64,000 nucleotides of DNA from Flavobacterium endoglycinae (GTDB lineage: Bacteria > Bacteroidota > Bacteroidia > Flavobacteriales > Flavobacteriaceae): positions 4,327,001 to 4,391,000 of the forward strand of contig NZ_CP071448.1 of assembly GCF_017352115.1 (NCBI RefSeq). Reading direction: 5' to 3'. The notes beneath the pieces were generated by a model. It was not told the DNA's origin and searched no databases. It was given only the letters and a program-made list of their open reading frames with translations. Of this stretch, positions 11,601-21,500 are shown piece after piece (position 1 is the stretch's first letter; every line of letters begins with the position of its first letter). The translations under genes were made by a program, and so were the position numbers.

Positions 11601-14600
11601 AATTGAATTCTTGCAGCGTAAAGATTCTCAGGTAAAACTGAATGGATTAAGAATAGAATTATCAGAAATTGAATATCAGTTAGAAAAACTAGAATCAATA
11701 AGCGAAGCCGTAGTTTTAGTTAAAGAAGTGCAAAACAACAATTACATTACCGCTTATCTAAAAGTCAAATCAGCTCAGGGAATAGATGAAATAAAAACAC
11801 AGTTAGCTGCAATACTGCCTAAATACATGGTGCCTTCTATTTATTTGATTCTGGAAGAATTCCCTCTTACCAGAACAGGTAAAATAGATAGAAATGCATT
11901 ACCAGCTCCAGTTGTATCTGATTTGAAAAAAGTTGAATACAAAGCGCCAAAAAACGAATTAGAAAAACAACTTACAGCAATCTGGGCAGAAACATTAAAC
12001 TTAGATTACAAAGAAGTAGGAACAGAAAACAGCTTTTTTGAATTAGGAGGTCATAGTCTTGTAGTGTCGCAGATTATCAATAGAATTCACAAACAGCTTA
12101 ATAAACACATTACGTTTAAAGATTTCTTTTTGAATCCAACCATTGCGGCGCTTTCTGAAAAATTAAATGAAAGTGATTTCTCGGCTATTCCAAATACTGT
12201 TTTAAGTAACAGTTATGCTTTATCTGCTTCTCAAAAAAGATTATGGATCTTAAGCCAGTTTGAAGGCGGATCTCAAGCTTACAATATGTCGTATGCCGTA
12301 AAATTAAAAGGAGAATTAAATACAGCTCTTTTTGATGAATCTTTTAAGAGACTTATAGAACGTCATGAAATTTTAAGAACTATTTTTAAATATGATTCTG
12401 ATACAGATGATGTTAGACAATTTGTTTTACCAATTGAGAGTATAAATTTAGACTTCGAGATCGTTAAATTTAATTCTGATTCAATATTAGAAGAAGAAAT
12501 TCATATTGATAATTATTTCCAAACCAAATGCAGTGAAGAATTTGACTTAGAAAAAGCACCACTTTTAAAAAGTGCTATTGTACAAACATTAGAAAAACAA
12601 TATGTTTTCTTTTTGTCGATTCATCATATCATAAGCGATGGCTGGTCAATGGAAGTACTTGTAAAAGAGATTGTAGCAATTTACAATGCTCTCGCGCAAG
12701 GTTCAGAAATTAATTTACCCGAATTAAAAATCCAGTACAAAGATTACGCAGCCTGGCTGAACAATGAAACTGAAAAAGAAAAATACAAATCAGCAGCACA
12801 ATATTGGATGGACCAATTTTCGGGAAGTATTCCAGTATTAGAAATACCTTCATCTAAAAACCGTCCTTTGGTTAAAACCTATAACGGAGATAATATAAGT
12901 CATACATTTTCAGTAGAATTTCTTAAAAGGGTAAACACTTTTTCAGCCAAATACGACGCGACACTGTTTATGACTTTAGTGACAGGTATTAATCTACTAT
13001 TGCATAAATACAGCGGACAAGATGATATTATCATTGGTACACCTATAGCAGGAAGAGATCATGCAGATCTCGAAAACCAGATTGGAATTTATCTCAATAC
13101 ATTGGCATTACGAACCAATGTCAATCAAGAATCTAGTGTTTTAGACCTATTAGATTTTGAGAAAAAGATGATTTTAGCGTCGTATGAACATCAAATTTAT
13201 CCTTTTGATGAACTTGTAGAAAAACTGGAATTAAAAAGAGATACCAGTAGATCGGCATTGTTTGATGTAATGATTGTTTTTCAAAGCCAGTCTAAATTAA
13301 GCAGTTTTAAAAACGAAAATCAAAAACTAGAAAATATCGAAGTAGAAAGATACGATCTTAAACGAGAAGTTTCAAAATTCGATTTAACATTTGAATTTGT
13401 TGAAGAAGATGAGTTGCAACTAAGAATTAATTATAATACAGATATTTACGATAGTGCATTCATCTATAGATTACTATCTCATTTTGAAGTTTTGGTTTCT
13501 AAAATGGCAGAAAAACCAGAACAGAAAATTAAACATTTGGATTATGTAACGGCTCAGGAAAAAACAAAAGTTTTATACGATTTTAATGCGACTAAAGCCG
13601 TTTATCAAAAAGAAACAATCGTAAAATTATTTGAAAATCAAACGGAATTAACACCAAGCGTAGATGCATTGACATTTGACGGAATTTCGCTGAATTATCA
13701 AGAACTTAATGAAAAATCAAACCAATTTGCCCGTTATTTAAAACACAAATACAAACTGCAGTCTGAAGATAAAGCAGGAATAAAAATGAACAGAAGCGAA
13801 AAACTGGTAATTTCGATTCTGGCAGTTTTAAAATCAGGCGGAGCTTACGTGCCTATAGATTCGGCTTATCCACAGGAAAGAATTGATTTTATAGAAAAAG
13901 ACAGTAACTGCAAGGTAATTATAGACGAAGCTGAGTGGATTAATTTTGATGCAGAAGCAGCCAATTATTCTTCCGATAATTTAGATGAAAACATCCGTGA
14001 AACTGATTCGGCCTATGTAATCTATACTTCAGGTTCAACCGGAAATCCAAAAGGCGTTGAAATTGCACATGCCTCTTTAACGAATTACCTGCTTTGGGGA
14101 AAAGAATACTATTCAGCCGGTGGAACGCATTCTCTTGATTTTGGATTATTTACTTCATTGTCTTTCGATTTAACGGTAACGAGTCTGTTTCTGCCTATCA
14201 TCAGCGGAGGTAAACTGACCGTTTTTGAAACTACAGATGATGTTTCAAAACTGCTGACGTCTTATTTTGAGAGTAACATCAGCAGTATAAAACTGACTCC
14301 GGCACACATCAGTATTCTCGAAAGCCTTGATATAAAACAGACAGCTGTAAAACTGGCAATTGTTGGAGGAGAAGCACTTCTGGAAAACCAGGTTAGAATC
14401 CTTCAGAACCTGAATCCGGAAATCAGGATTATCAACGAATACGGACCGACAGAAGCCACTGTAGGCTGTATTATCTACGATGTTAAAAATGCAGCAGAAA
14501 CCGTTCTGATTGGAAAACCAATTGCCAATACCCAGATTTATATTTTAGACGAATCCTTAAACCCATGTGCAGTAGGAGTTACAGGAGAATTATACATTGC

Positions 14601-17600
14601 CGGAGACGGACTTGCCAGAGGCTACATCAACCGTGCTGAACTTACGGCGGAGAAATTCATACCGAATCCTTTTAAAGAAGGAGCACTGATGTACAAAACA
14701 GGCGATTTAGGAAGATGGCTTGCTGACGGCAATATTGATTACACGGGAAGAATCGACGATCAGGTAAAAATCCGCGGATACCGTATTGAACTGGGAGAAC
14801 TTGAAAACTGTCTTTCAAACATTAACGGAATCAGCCACTCTATAGCTGTAGTAAAAGAAAACGGGAATGAAAAATACCTGACGGCTTATTATGTATCTGA
14901 TTCGGTATTGGACAAAAATATGATCCAGTCTGAATTAAGCAGAATGCTTCCTGATTATATGCTGCCAAGCTATTACATCCAGCTCGATGCTATTCCGCTG
15001 ACTACAAATGGTAAAGTTGATAAAAAAGCATTACCAGAAGTTTCTGGAAAAGACAGAATACATACAGAATATATTCCGGCAAGAAATACTATTGAACAGC
15101 AAACTGCAGCAATCTGGCAGGATGTTCTTAAAATAGAAAAAATAGGTGTTAAAGATAACTTTTTCGAACTTGGAGGTCATAGCTTGAGCCTTATCAAAGT
15201 GGTTAATCAGTTAAATAAACAATTATCTAAGAACATAAGTATTTCTGATTTCTTTCAAACACCAACGATTGAAGGAATTGCTCAAAAACTAACAGGAATT
15301 GCGTATCATCCTATACATAAAATTCAGGAAGCAGATCGTTATCCCGTAACCGCATCTCAACTCAGATTCTGGATTTTAAGCCAGTTTAAAGAAGCATCAT
15401 TGGCCTATAATATTCCAGCAGCGATTGTTTTTAAAGGAGAATTAGATGTTTATAAACTTGAAAAGGCATTTAAACTTTTAATTGACCGTCATGAAATTCT
15501 AAGAACTTCTTTCAAAAATGATACAGACGGAAGTGTTTACCAATACATAACACCATCGAATGTATTAGATTTTTCAATCGAAACAGAAGATTTTAGATGG
15601 ATTTCTAATAAGGAACATGCTGTTAACGAGTACCTTCATAAAAGAAATTCAGAAGTATTCAATTTAGAGAAAGCCCCTCTTTTAAGAAGCAGTATCATTA
15701 GAATAGAAGAAGATGAACATCTTTTCTTTTTGTCAATGCATCACATCATAAGCGATGGATGGTCAATGGAACTTATTATAAAAGAAATCACGACAATATA
15801 CAACGCTTTGATCGCAGGTGGTGAAGCCGATTTACCAGAACTAAATATTCAGTACAAAGATTATACAGCATGGCTAAATCATGAAGTACAGGGAGATAAA
15901 TATAAAATTGCAGAAAAATACTGGTTGAATCAGTTTTCAGGAACTATTCCTGTACTCGAACTTCCTGCATTCAAAAACCGTCCGTTAATAAAAACATATA
16001 ACGGAAATTATACAGAATATCATTTTTCTAAAGATTTATCAGAAAAATTAAAAGCCTTTTCTATCCAGCATGATGCTACCTTATTTATCAGTTTAATGAC
16101 AGCAGTCAACGCTTTACTAAACCGATACAGCGGCCAGCAAGATATTATTGTAGGTACACCTGTTGCGGGAAGAGACCATATTGATTTAGAAAACCAGATT
16201 GGACTTTATTTAAACACACTGGCATTAAGAACGATAATTGATACAAATTCTACTCTTTTAGAACTGCTTGATTTTGAAAAAAATATGATTTTAAACGCAT
16301 ATGAAAATCAAAATTATCCATTTGATGAACTAGTAGAAAAACTCAATCTGAAAAGAGACACAGGAAGATCGGCATTGTTTGATGTAATGGTAGTTTTACA
16401 AAATCAGACCGAATCATCAGATTATAAAAATGAAAATCAATTCATGGCTGGTCTTCAAGTCAAAAATTATCCGCTTAAGCGAGATATTTCAAAATTTGAT
16501 TTAACGTTTGAATTCAGGGAAAATGACACTTTATCGCTAAGAGTTATCTATAATACAGATATCTATGATACTGCATTTATAGAAAAAATGACAGCACATT
16601 TTGAAATTATGCTTTCAGCACTGATCAATTCACCTGAAGAAAAAATACAAAAGATTAATTATTTAACTCTGCAAGAAAAAGATCAAATCGCAGCAGAATA
16701 TACTGCAACGAAAACCAATATTTGTAAAGAGAAAAATATTATTGATTTATTTGAAGAACAGGCAGCGAAAACACCAGATACTAAGGCAGTAGTTTTTGAT
16801 GAGGTTGTTTTAACCTATAGCGAAATCAATGAACTGGCTAATCAATTTGCGCACTATTTAGTCGAAAAGTTCGGTACCAAACCTGAAGATATCATTGGTA
16901 TTAAATTAGACAGAAGTGAAAAATTAATTATCTGTTTATTAGCAATCTTAAAAACAGGAGCCGCTTATCTTCCATTAGATTCAAATTACCCACAGGAAAG
17001 AATCGATTACATCGAAAAAAACAGTAACTGTAAAGCTGTAATTGATGAAGCCGAATTGAAACTTTTTACAGAAGCAACACAATACCCAGTCTCAAATTTA
17101 GAGAAAAGAGTAACCGCGACCAATGCAGCTTATGTAATTTATACTTCTGGTTCAACTGGAAACCCAAAAGGAGTTGTAATTGAACACGGCGGTATTCTTA
17201 ATACAATTTTATCTCAGATAGACGTTTTTGGAGTAAGAGAATGTCAGAACAGTTTGCAATTTGCATCATTTTCATTCGACGCTTCTGTTTCAGAAATCTT
17301 TATAACACTATTGGCCGGGAAGACATTATTTGTTTTGAATGAACAAACCCGAAAAGATGTTAAAATGCTCGAGAAATACATTATCGATCATAAAATAGAA
17401 ATCGCAACCATACCTCCTGCGCTTTTTAAATTGATGGATGTAAGCAGTCTTAAAAATGTAAAATCTCTTGTAACAGCAGGTGAAGCAGCAGTTTATGACA
17501 AAGTTTGTGAATATCTGCAATACGGAAACTTCTTTAATGCTTATGGACCAACAGAAACCAGTATTTGTGCCACGATCTTTAAAATAGAAAAAGGAACACA

Positions 17601-18522
17601 ACTAGATTCTCACTTGATCCCGATAGGAAAACCAATTGCAAACACGCAGGTTTACGTTTTAAATGAAGCATTATCGCCATGTACCGCAGGAGTTTCGGGA
17701 GAACTTTTTGTCTCAGGATATGGTTTAGCAAGAGGATATCTCCACAATCCAGAAATGACTCAGAGTAAGTTTTTACCAAATCCGTTCAGAAATGGTGAAT
17801 TGATGTACAGAACTGGCGATTTGGTTAGAAAACTTCCAAACGGCGATATTGATTATTTAGGAAGAATAGACGATCAGGTAAAAATTAGAGGGTACCGAAT
17901 TGAGCTTGGAGAAATAGAAAATACGATTACGGCTTTTTCAGAAGATATCCTTCAAGCAGCAGTGCAGGCAGTTGAAGTCGATGGAGAGAAAACGTTGGCA
18001 GCTTATTACACAGCTAAAAGCACCATCGACAAAACCGAACTCAAAAATTACATCTCGGAGAAACTGCCAGATTATATGGTGCCTAGTTTTTATGTAGCGG
18101 TAGATAAAATCAGTTTAACTCCAAACGGAAAAACAGATAAAAAAGCGCTTCCGGCTGTTACCAATCAAGATCTTATTCATCAAGAATATGTTGCTGCCGA
18201 AAATGACCTTGAAGCACAGCTCATTCAAATTACAGCTTCTCTGATTAATATAGAAGAAAGTAAAGTTGGAATCAATGATAATTTTTTCGATTTGGGCATG
18301 AATTCCCTAAAACTTGTGAGAATGCAGGATATTATAAAATCCCAATTGAAAATTGAAATCAATATCGCAGTTCTTTTCGAGTTTACAACGGTAAAAAAAT
18401 TAGCAGATAAAATACAAAATATAGAAACTGATATGCAGCCAGTTTCAAACTCCGATCAAGAAAACATACTAGAACAATTTGACGAATTTTTAGAAGAATT
18501 AATAGACAAAAATTATGAATAG
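5683..18522 (+). CDS. Four-module NRPS: TubC dock, then (C-A-PCP)x4, predicted Gly - unknown - Asn - Tyr
   Basis: This 4279-residue synthetase is the largest protein in the window. Residues 1-55 match a TubC-type docking domain. Four C-A-PCP modules follow, each C with HHIISDG (His pairs at 207, 1249, 2314 and 3353), each A with the ATP-binding YTSGSTG and the A10 lysine (1014, 2067, 3111, 4150). PCP serines are at 1070, 2125, 3167 and 4208. Pocket codes read by eye against GrsA are DILQLGMIWK (Gly), DAKHDGDIVK (no match recalled), DLTKIGEVGK (Asn, one change from the known DLTKLGEVGK) and DASTVAAICK (Tyr/aromatic). The last PCP is atypical (LGMNS in place of LGGHS) and precedes a PKS subunit. 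There is no epimerase or thioesterase. The third A core is one of three near-identical copies. The 3' end overlaps the next gene by 8 bases. Confidence 0.95.
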   Translation: MNIELLLAELRNNNVKLAIKEDKLICILPDAGIDQGLLNLLKEHKEEIKKTIEEKTNFKKYQTIEKSPEMEHYPLSPSQKRLWMLSQFEGGSQAYNMSYAIKLKGELPVILFEKSFKELIAHHEVLRTVFKVDNETQEVRQFIVPANEVDFTISQIDFSSESDHSEKLNHFINEKINEEFNLEDAPLVRASLIKTAVREHIFLFSIHHIISDGLSMELLISEVVQRYDALLKGQNSTIPELKFQYKDYSVWLNAEMQKEKYKNSEKYWLDKLKGELPILNLPSFRQRPGLQTFNGDNLSRTFSEYFSNKLKVFSEENKATLFMTFMAGVKALLYRYSGQDDIIAGIPIAGREHPDLANQIGLYINTLVIRTLFNETNTFAELLQIEKENLIAANEHQMYSFDELVRKLNVKRDLSRSALFDVLVNFQNQSQLTLNFQEEISGLTLERYDFQKKSSQFDLSFNFSEYNNLITLNIEFNTDIYDASWIENVFNHFETFLSKAIEAKDTWIEKIDFLSQEEKNQILIAYNETTADYPREKTVVDLFREQAERAPQNIALRDSITSYSYAELDEISEKIASYINVTAIENDKSPIAVLINRSAGMLAVLLGILKSGRPYIPLDPVFPEERLRYIIQNSGVKNIISQEEYSHIGSETSVILFEELFEKINDFKEFLPSQALASNTAYIIYTSGSTGNPKGVEISHRALLNFLTSIQQKPGISQSDVLFSVTTYSFDISILEFFVPLISGASLYIAEQQILANPHSVIEKLNEIQPTVIQATPSFYQMLFNADWQGSKILKVLCGGDLLNEELAKKLTETCSQVWNMYGPTETTIWSSLKQIEKPKDASNIGKPINNTQFYLLDKFLHPVAPGVVGAIYIGGDGLAKGYYKNETLTNQKFIKSPFVEGALIYETGDVGKWNEKGEIQFLGRNDNQVKIRGYRIELGDIETALSQYSDDLKQAVAAARELNSEKVLVVYYVSENDIEKTTIRAYLQGKLPEYMVPNIYVQLDALPLTPNGKIDRKALPDVDSENIARKEYIAPQSETEKSIAAIWENLLNLEIVGSTDDFFELGGHSILLTRLLSEYQRVFNISVNLKTLYTNTSLKAHAILVDNLKQDNTAAVFEIKKLENQHNYDLSPSQVRYWLLYKIQGKSQEFNIYSTQDLPSNLNFAVFQEAFNILIDRHEILRTVFVEDTGIPKQKVLTYSPLNIPAYQSESIIRNEIFEYEFDLEVFPLFKVGVLENNTGHILYFNIHHIISDGWSIEIISRDLMHIYNALINGKKVELPELSVQYKDYAKWQNDQLQSSEINGYENYWKEKLSGSLPYLQLPSDYASKIKSGDTNSSSYTIYLDSVQKQKIEKLSKSKGFSTFTLFAAILKILLYRLTAEEDIIIGIPAANRNHFQLKDLAGCFINTLVLRDKISAEESFLSWFQQVNETIIDALTYQNYPFEKLLELLKISSDDNRFPLCPVFINMLDFDLEETQVITDFDPVHKILETSPKFDLECYVKTFSNGCVINCVYDHNLFKKETIEYWMEAYLSIIDQVVSNEQIAVKEIKIFENYMYQEEDAKPVNAFEYFESEEIEQSIPQRFEKQVKRFPEKTAVYANGVRLSYQTLNNCANHLAVQIKEKTNPDTKRIALLLDHNETCVIGMLGVLKAGYTYVPIDANSPLNRIQFIIEDSGCKHIVCNSLTLSIALQAVEEVQDLSIIKIDENYNLPEITISLQSIDRETEAYVLYTSGSTGMPKGVVQTQRNVLHYIRVYTNNTHISVDDNLSVFSTYTFDASVKDIYGAILNGAVVSIYNIVDKGLQALPDWLKTQNISIIHMVPTIYRNFLKGLAENEILPTVRLIDLGGESCHLSDIDLFKKHFAEGAFLVNDYGPTEATIVSQKFVNHNSQITRNNVPLGKSVVETSVFLLDENNNRKGVYQTGEITFKSDYLSLGYLNREEQTNKVFINNFESENTRIYKSGDIGRMLPTGEIEFLQRKDSQVKLNGLRIELSEIEYQLEKLESISEAVVLVKEVQNNNYITAYLKVKSAQGIDEIKTQLAAILPKYMVPSIYLILEEFPLTRTGKIDRNALPAPVVSDLKKVEYKAPKNELEKQLTAIWAETLNLDYKEVGTENSFFELGGHSLVVSQIINRIHKQLNKHITFKDFFLNPTIAALSEKLNESDFSAIPNTVLSNSYALSASQKRLWILSQFEGGSQAYNMSYAVKLKGELNTALFDESFKRLIERHEILRTIFKYDSDTDDVRQFVLPIESINLDFEIVKFNSDSILEEEIHIDNYFQTKCSEEFDLEKAPLLKSAIVQTLEKQYVFFLSIHHIISDGWSMEVLVKEIVAIYNALAQGSEINLPELKIQYKDYAAWLNNETEKEKYKSAAQYWMDQFSGSIPVLEIPSSKNRPLVKTYNGDNISHTFSVEFLKRVNTFSAKYDATLFMTLVTGINLLLHKYSGQDDIIIGTPIAGRDHADLENQIGIYLNTLALRTNVNQESSVLDLLDFEKKMILASYEHQIYPFDELVEKLELKRDTSRSALFDVMIVFQSQSKLSSFKNENQKLENIEVERYDLKREVSKFDLTFEFVEEDELQLRINYNTDIYDSAFIYRLLSHFEVLVSKMAEKPEQKIKHLDYVTAQEKTKVLYDFNATKAVYQKETIVKLFENQTELTPSVDALTFDGISLNYQELNEKSNQFARYLKHKYKLQSEDKAGIKMNRSEKLVISILAVLKSGGAYVPIDSAYPQERIDFIEKDSNCKVIIDEAEWINFDAEAANYSSDNLDENIRETDSAYVIYTSGSTGNPKGVEIAHASLTNYLLWGKEYYSAGGTHSLDFGLFTSLSFDLTVTSLFLPIISGGKLTVFETTDDVSKLLTSYFESNISSIKLTPAHISILESLDIKQTAVKLAIVGGEALLENQVRILQNLNPEIRIINEYGPTEATVGCIIYDVKNAAETVLIGKPIANTQIYILDESLNPCAVGVTGELYIAGDGLARGYINRAELTAEKFIPNPFKEGALMYKTGDLGRWLADGNIDYTGRIDDQVKIRGYRIELGELENCLSNINGISHSIAVVKENGNEKYLTAYYVSDSVLDKNMIQSELSRMLPDYMLPSYYIQLDAIPLTTNGKVDKKALPEVSGKDRIHTEYIPARNTIEQQTAAIWQDVLKIEKIGVKDNFFELGGHSLSLIKVVNQLNKQLSKNISISDFFQTPTIEGIAQKLTGIAYHPIHKIQEADRYPVTASQLRFWILSQFKEASLAYNIPAAIVFKGELDVYKLEKAFKLLIDRHEILRTSFKNDTDGSVYQYITPSNVLDFSIETEDFRWISNKEHAVNEYLHKRNSEVFNLEKAPLLRSSIIRIEEDEHLFFLSMHHIISDGWSMELIIKEITTIYNALIAGGEADLPELNIQYKDYTAWLNHEVQGDKYKIAEKYWLNQFSGTIPVLELPAFKNRPLIKTYNGNYTEYHFSKDLSEKLKAFSIQHDATLFISLMTAVNALLNRYSGQQDIIVGTPVAGRDHIDLENQIGLYLNTLALRTIIDTNSTLLELLDFEKNMILNAYENQNYPFDELVEKLNLKRDTGRSALFDVMVVLQNQTESSDYKNENQFMAGLQVKNYPLKRDISKFDLTFEFRENDTLSLRVIYNTDIYDTAFIEKMTAHFEIMLSALINSPEEKIQKINYLTLQEKDQIAAEYTATKTNICKEKNIIDLFEEQAAKTPDTKAVVFDEVVLTYSEINELANQFAHYLVEKFGTKPEDIIGIKLDRSEKLIICLLAILKTGAAYLPLDSNYPQERIDYIEKNSNCKAVIDEAELKLFTEATQYPVSNLEKRVTATNAAYVIYTSGSTGNPKGVVIEHGGILNTILSQIDVFGVRECQNSLQFASFSFDASVSEIFITLLAGKTLFVLNEQTRKDVKMLEKYIIDHKIEIATIPPALFKLMDVSSLKNVKSLVTAGEAAVYDKVCEYLQYGNFFNAYGPTETSICATIFKIEKGTQLDSHLIPIGKPIANTQVYVLNEALSPCTAGVSGELFVSGYGLARGYLHNPEMTQSKFLPNPFRNGELMYRTGDLVRKLPNGDIDYLGRIDDQVKIRGYRIELGEIENTITAFSEDILQAAVQAVEVDGEKTLAAYYTAKSTIDKTELKNYISEKLPDYMVPSFYVAVDKISLTPNGKTDKKALPAVTNQDLIHQEYVAAENDLEAQLIQITASLINIEESKVGINDNFFDLGMNSLKLVRMQDIIKSQLKIEINIAVLFEFTTVKKLADKIQNIETDMQPVSNSDQENILEQFDEFLEELIDKNYE
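14011..15024 (+). repeat. Asn A-domain core, copy 1 of 3 (module 3 of the four-module NRPS)
   Basis: This stretch of about 1.0 kb runs from A3 (YVIYTSGSTG) to A10 (NGKVDK). By eye it is nearly identical in DNA and protein to 24975-26034 and 29514-30573. Codon choice inside the block (more CTG, CCG and GCC) looks richer in GC than the surrounding A-rich sequence. Similarity to copy 2 also extends upstream to about 13770, while copy 3 diverges sharply before A3. Confidence 0.85.
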
Positions 18523-21500
18523 AGAATCATTAAAAAGAGATATAGCAATAGTTGGTATCTCATGTAAGTTTCCAAAATCAAATGACTCCAAACAATTTTG
18601 GGAAAATTTAATTGAAGCAAATGAGATGGTTCAATTTTACACTGATGAGGAAATAGAACAACTTGGAATAGATAAAAAAGTCGTAAATGATGAAAATTTT
18701 GTCAAAAGAAATTCGTCTATAGAAAATTCTGAAAGTTTCGACTATCCATTTTTTGGCTACACTAAAGATGAAGCAAATTTAATGGATCCGCAAATCAGAA
18801 TTCTGCATGAGCAGGTTTGGCTTGCCATAGAAGATGCAGGTTATAATGTATTTGACTACAAAGATAAAGTAGGAATGTATCTCACGGCAGAAGATAACTT
18901 CAATTGGATTGCACACAGTTTGATTACTGAAAACAAAAATATTGATCCTTATTTTCTATCACTTATCAGCAATAAAAACTTTATCAGCAGTTTAATTTCA
19001 TACAAACTAAACTTAAGAGGTCCAAGTATGGCAGTTGATACAGCGTGTTCAAGCTCGCTGGTAACAACACATTTGGCATGTAGAAGCTTATTGTTACGAG
19101 AATGTTCAATGGCTGTTGCAGGCGGGGTTAATTTAAAAACCAGCAGTACACCAGGATATTTTTACAGAGAAGGAATGATCAATTCCAAAGACGGTTACTG
19201 CCGTCCATTTGACAGTGAGTCTACAGGAACTGTACGTGCAGAAGGTGCAGGAGTAGTAGTTTTAAAAAGATTGGAAGATGCTATCAATGATAGAGATAAT
19301 ATATATGCCATAATTCGTGCTTCGGCCGTAAATAACGACGGTAACATGAAGGTTGGTTATACAGCGCCTAGTATTAAAGGTCAGGTTGAATGCGTTAGTT
19401 CGGCTCACAAAATGGCTAAAACCCCTTATAATTCAATTTCTTATGTAGAATGCCACGGAACTGGCACTAAACTAGGAGATCCTGTTGAAATAGACGCGCT
19501 AAACCAGGCCTTTAATTATGACAAAGATCACAAATGTGCGATCGGATCTTTAAAATCAAATATTGGACATCTTGGTAATTCGGCTGGAATTGGAGGCTTA
19601 ATCAAAACAACTTTGTCTTTAAAAAACAAAGCAATTCCGCCATTAAAATACTTTAATACTCCAAACCCAGAAATTAATTTTAAAGGAGGACCTTTTTACG
19701 TTACGACACAAAAAGAAAAATGGCAATCTGCAGATCCTTCTTTACCCTTGAGAGCAGGAGTAAGCAGTTTTGGTATTGGTGGAACCAATGCGCATATGAT
19801 TGTTGAAGAATATCAGGATGAAACAAAATCAGAACCTTCAAGACCTTATAAATTGGTTACCTATTCTGCAAAGAATGAAAAAGCGTTAAGCAGATATGCC
19901 GCTAAAATTGAAAATTCGCTTAGAAATGAAAAATCAGAATTAAGTGATTTTGCTTTTACTCTAAATACAGGACGATCAGAATTTAATTATAGAAATTTTG
20001 AGGTAGGTCAAGACAATGAGGAAGTTGCATCAAAACTAGCTGAAAACCAAACGGGCTCTTCAAATGTAAACGAAAAACAACAGTTGATCTTTATGTTTCC
20101 AGGTCAGGGAAGCCAGTATTTTAAAATGGGGAAATCACTTTATGAGCACGAAACCGATTTTAGAATTGTAATGGATCAAGGTTTTCAAATACTATTTGAT
20201 TTAACACAGCAGGATTATGCAGAAATTTTAGGGTATAAAACAAGTGATATTGATTCTAATTTAATTAATGAAACCATTTATACACAGCCACTTTTATTTT
20301 TAGTAGAATATGCATTGGCTTCCGTATTGGTAAAATGGGGAGTTAAACCGGAAAACATGATTGGCCACAGTTTAGGTGAATATGTTGCGGCTTGTATTGC
20401 TGGTGTTTTTTCATTTAAAGATGCTTTGTATTTAATTGTAAACAGAGCACAATTAATGTATAGTGTTGAAAAAGGAAGCATGATTGCTATTGATGCACCA
20501 CTTGAAAATATACAGCACTTATTAAACGGCACACTTTCAATAGCGGCCATAAATTCTAAAACAACCTGTGTTGTTTCTGGAAAAATAGAAGACATCGAGT
20601 CATTTTCTGAAGTACTGACTGTAAATGAACTATCATTTTCGAAACTAAAAACTTCTCACGCTTTTCATTCGGCAATGATGGATGAAATGCTTGACTCGTA
20701 TAAACAAAAATTTAGTAAAGTCCAGCTGGCAAATCCACAACTGCCATTTGTTTCCAATTTAACAGGAAAACAAATAACCGATCAAGAAGCTCTTTCGCCT
20801 GATTATTGGGTAAACCATTTAAGACAAACAGTTAATTTCAGTGATGGGATTGAACTAATTATTAAAAAAGGACAGGGCATTTTTGTTGAGGTTGGGCCTG
20901 GAAATACATTATTGTCTTTAAGCAAACAGAATAGTAATTATTCTAAAAAAAATACAGCCATTGAAACTCTGACTCGTTTTAACGATGAAACTAACGACAA
21001 TTTGAAGTTTACAAATGCAGTTGGAAATCTTTGGAAAAATGGAGTAAAAATAAACTGGACTGAATATTACGCTCATGAAAAAAGAAAAAGAATTTCGGTG
21101 CCGTCATACAGTTTTGATGTCTATAAATTAGATTTTAAAGTTGATCCGTTTACTAAAATTGGAAACACAAAAACAGTTTCGTTTGATGACTGGTTCTATG
21201 TGCCAAACTGGAAAAAATCAATTTTAAAGAAAGAAGAATCAACAAAACAAGACGAGAATAACTTTTTATTTTTTTCTGAAGAAACCCCATTGGCAGAGGC
21301 AGTAATTGGTACATTACGCAAAGACGGAAATAAAGTAATCAAGATTAAAAAAGCTGCCTCGTTTACTGCTGTGAGCGAAAATGAATTTCTGCTTAATCCT
21401 GTAAGTGAAGAAGATTATAAGTTATTATTTAAAAAACTAGAAGATCGTAAAGTGTCTGTTAATCAGATTGTTTTTAACTGGAATTTTGACGAAGAAACTC

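Noticed and set aside
20278..20595. Minus-strand open frame of 105 codons
   Set aside because: It is a shadow of the PKS acyltransferase region with no features of its own.
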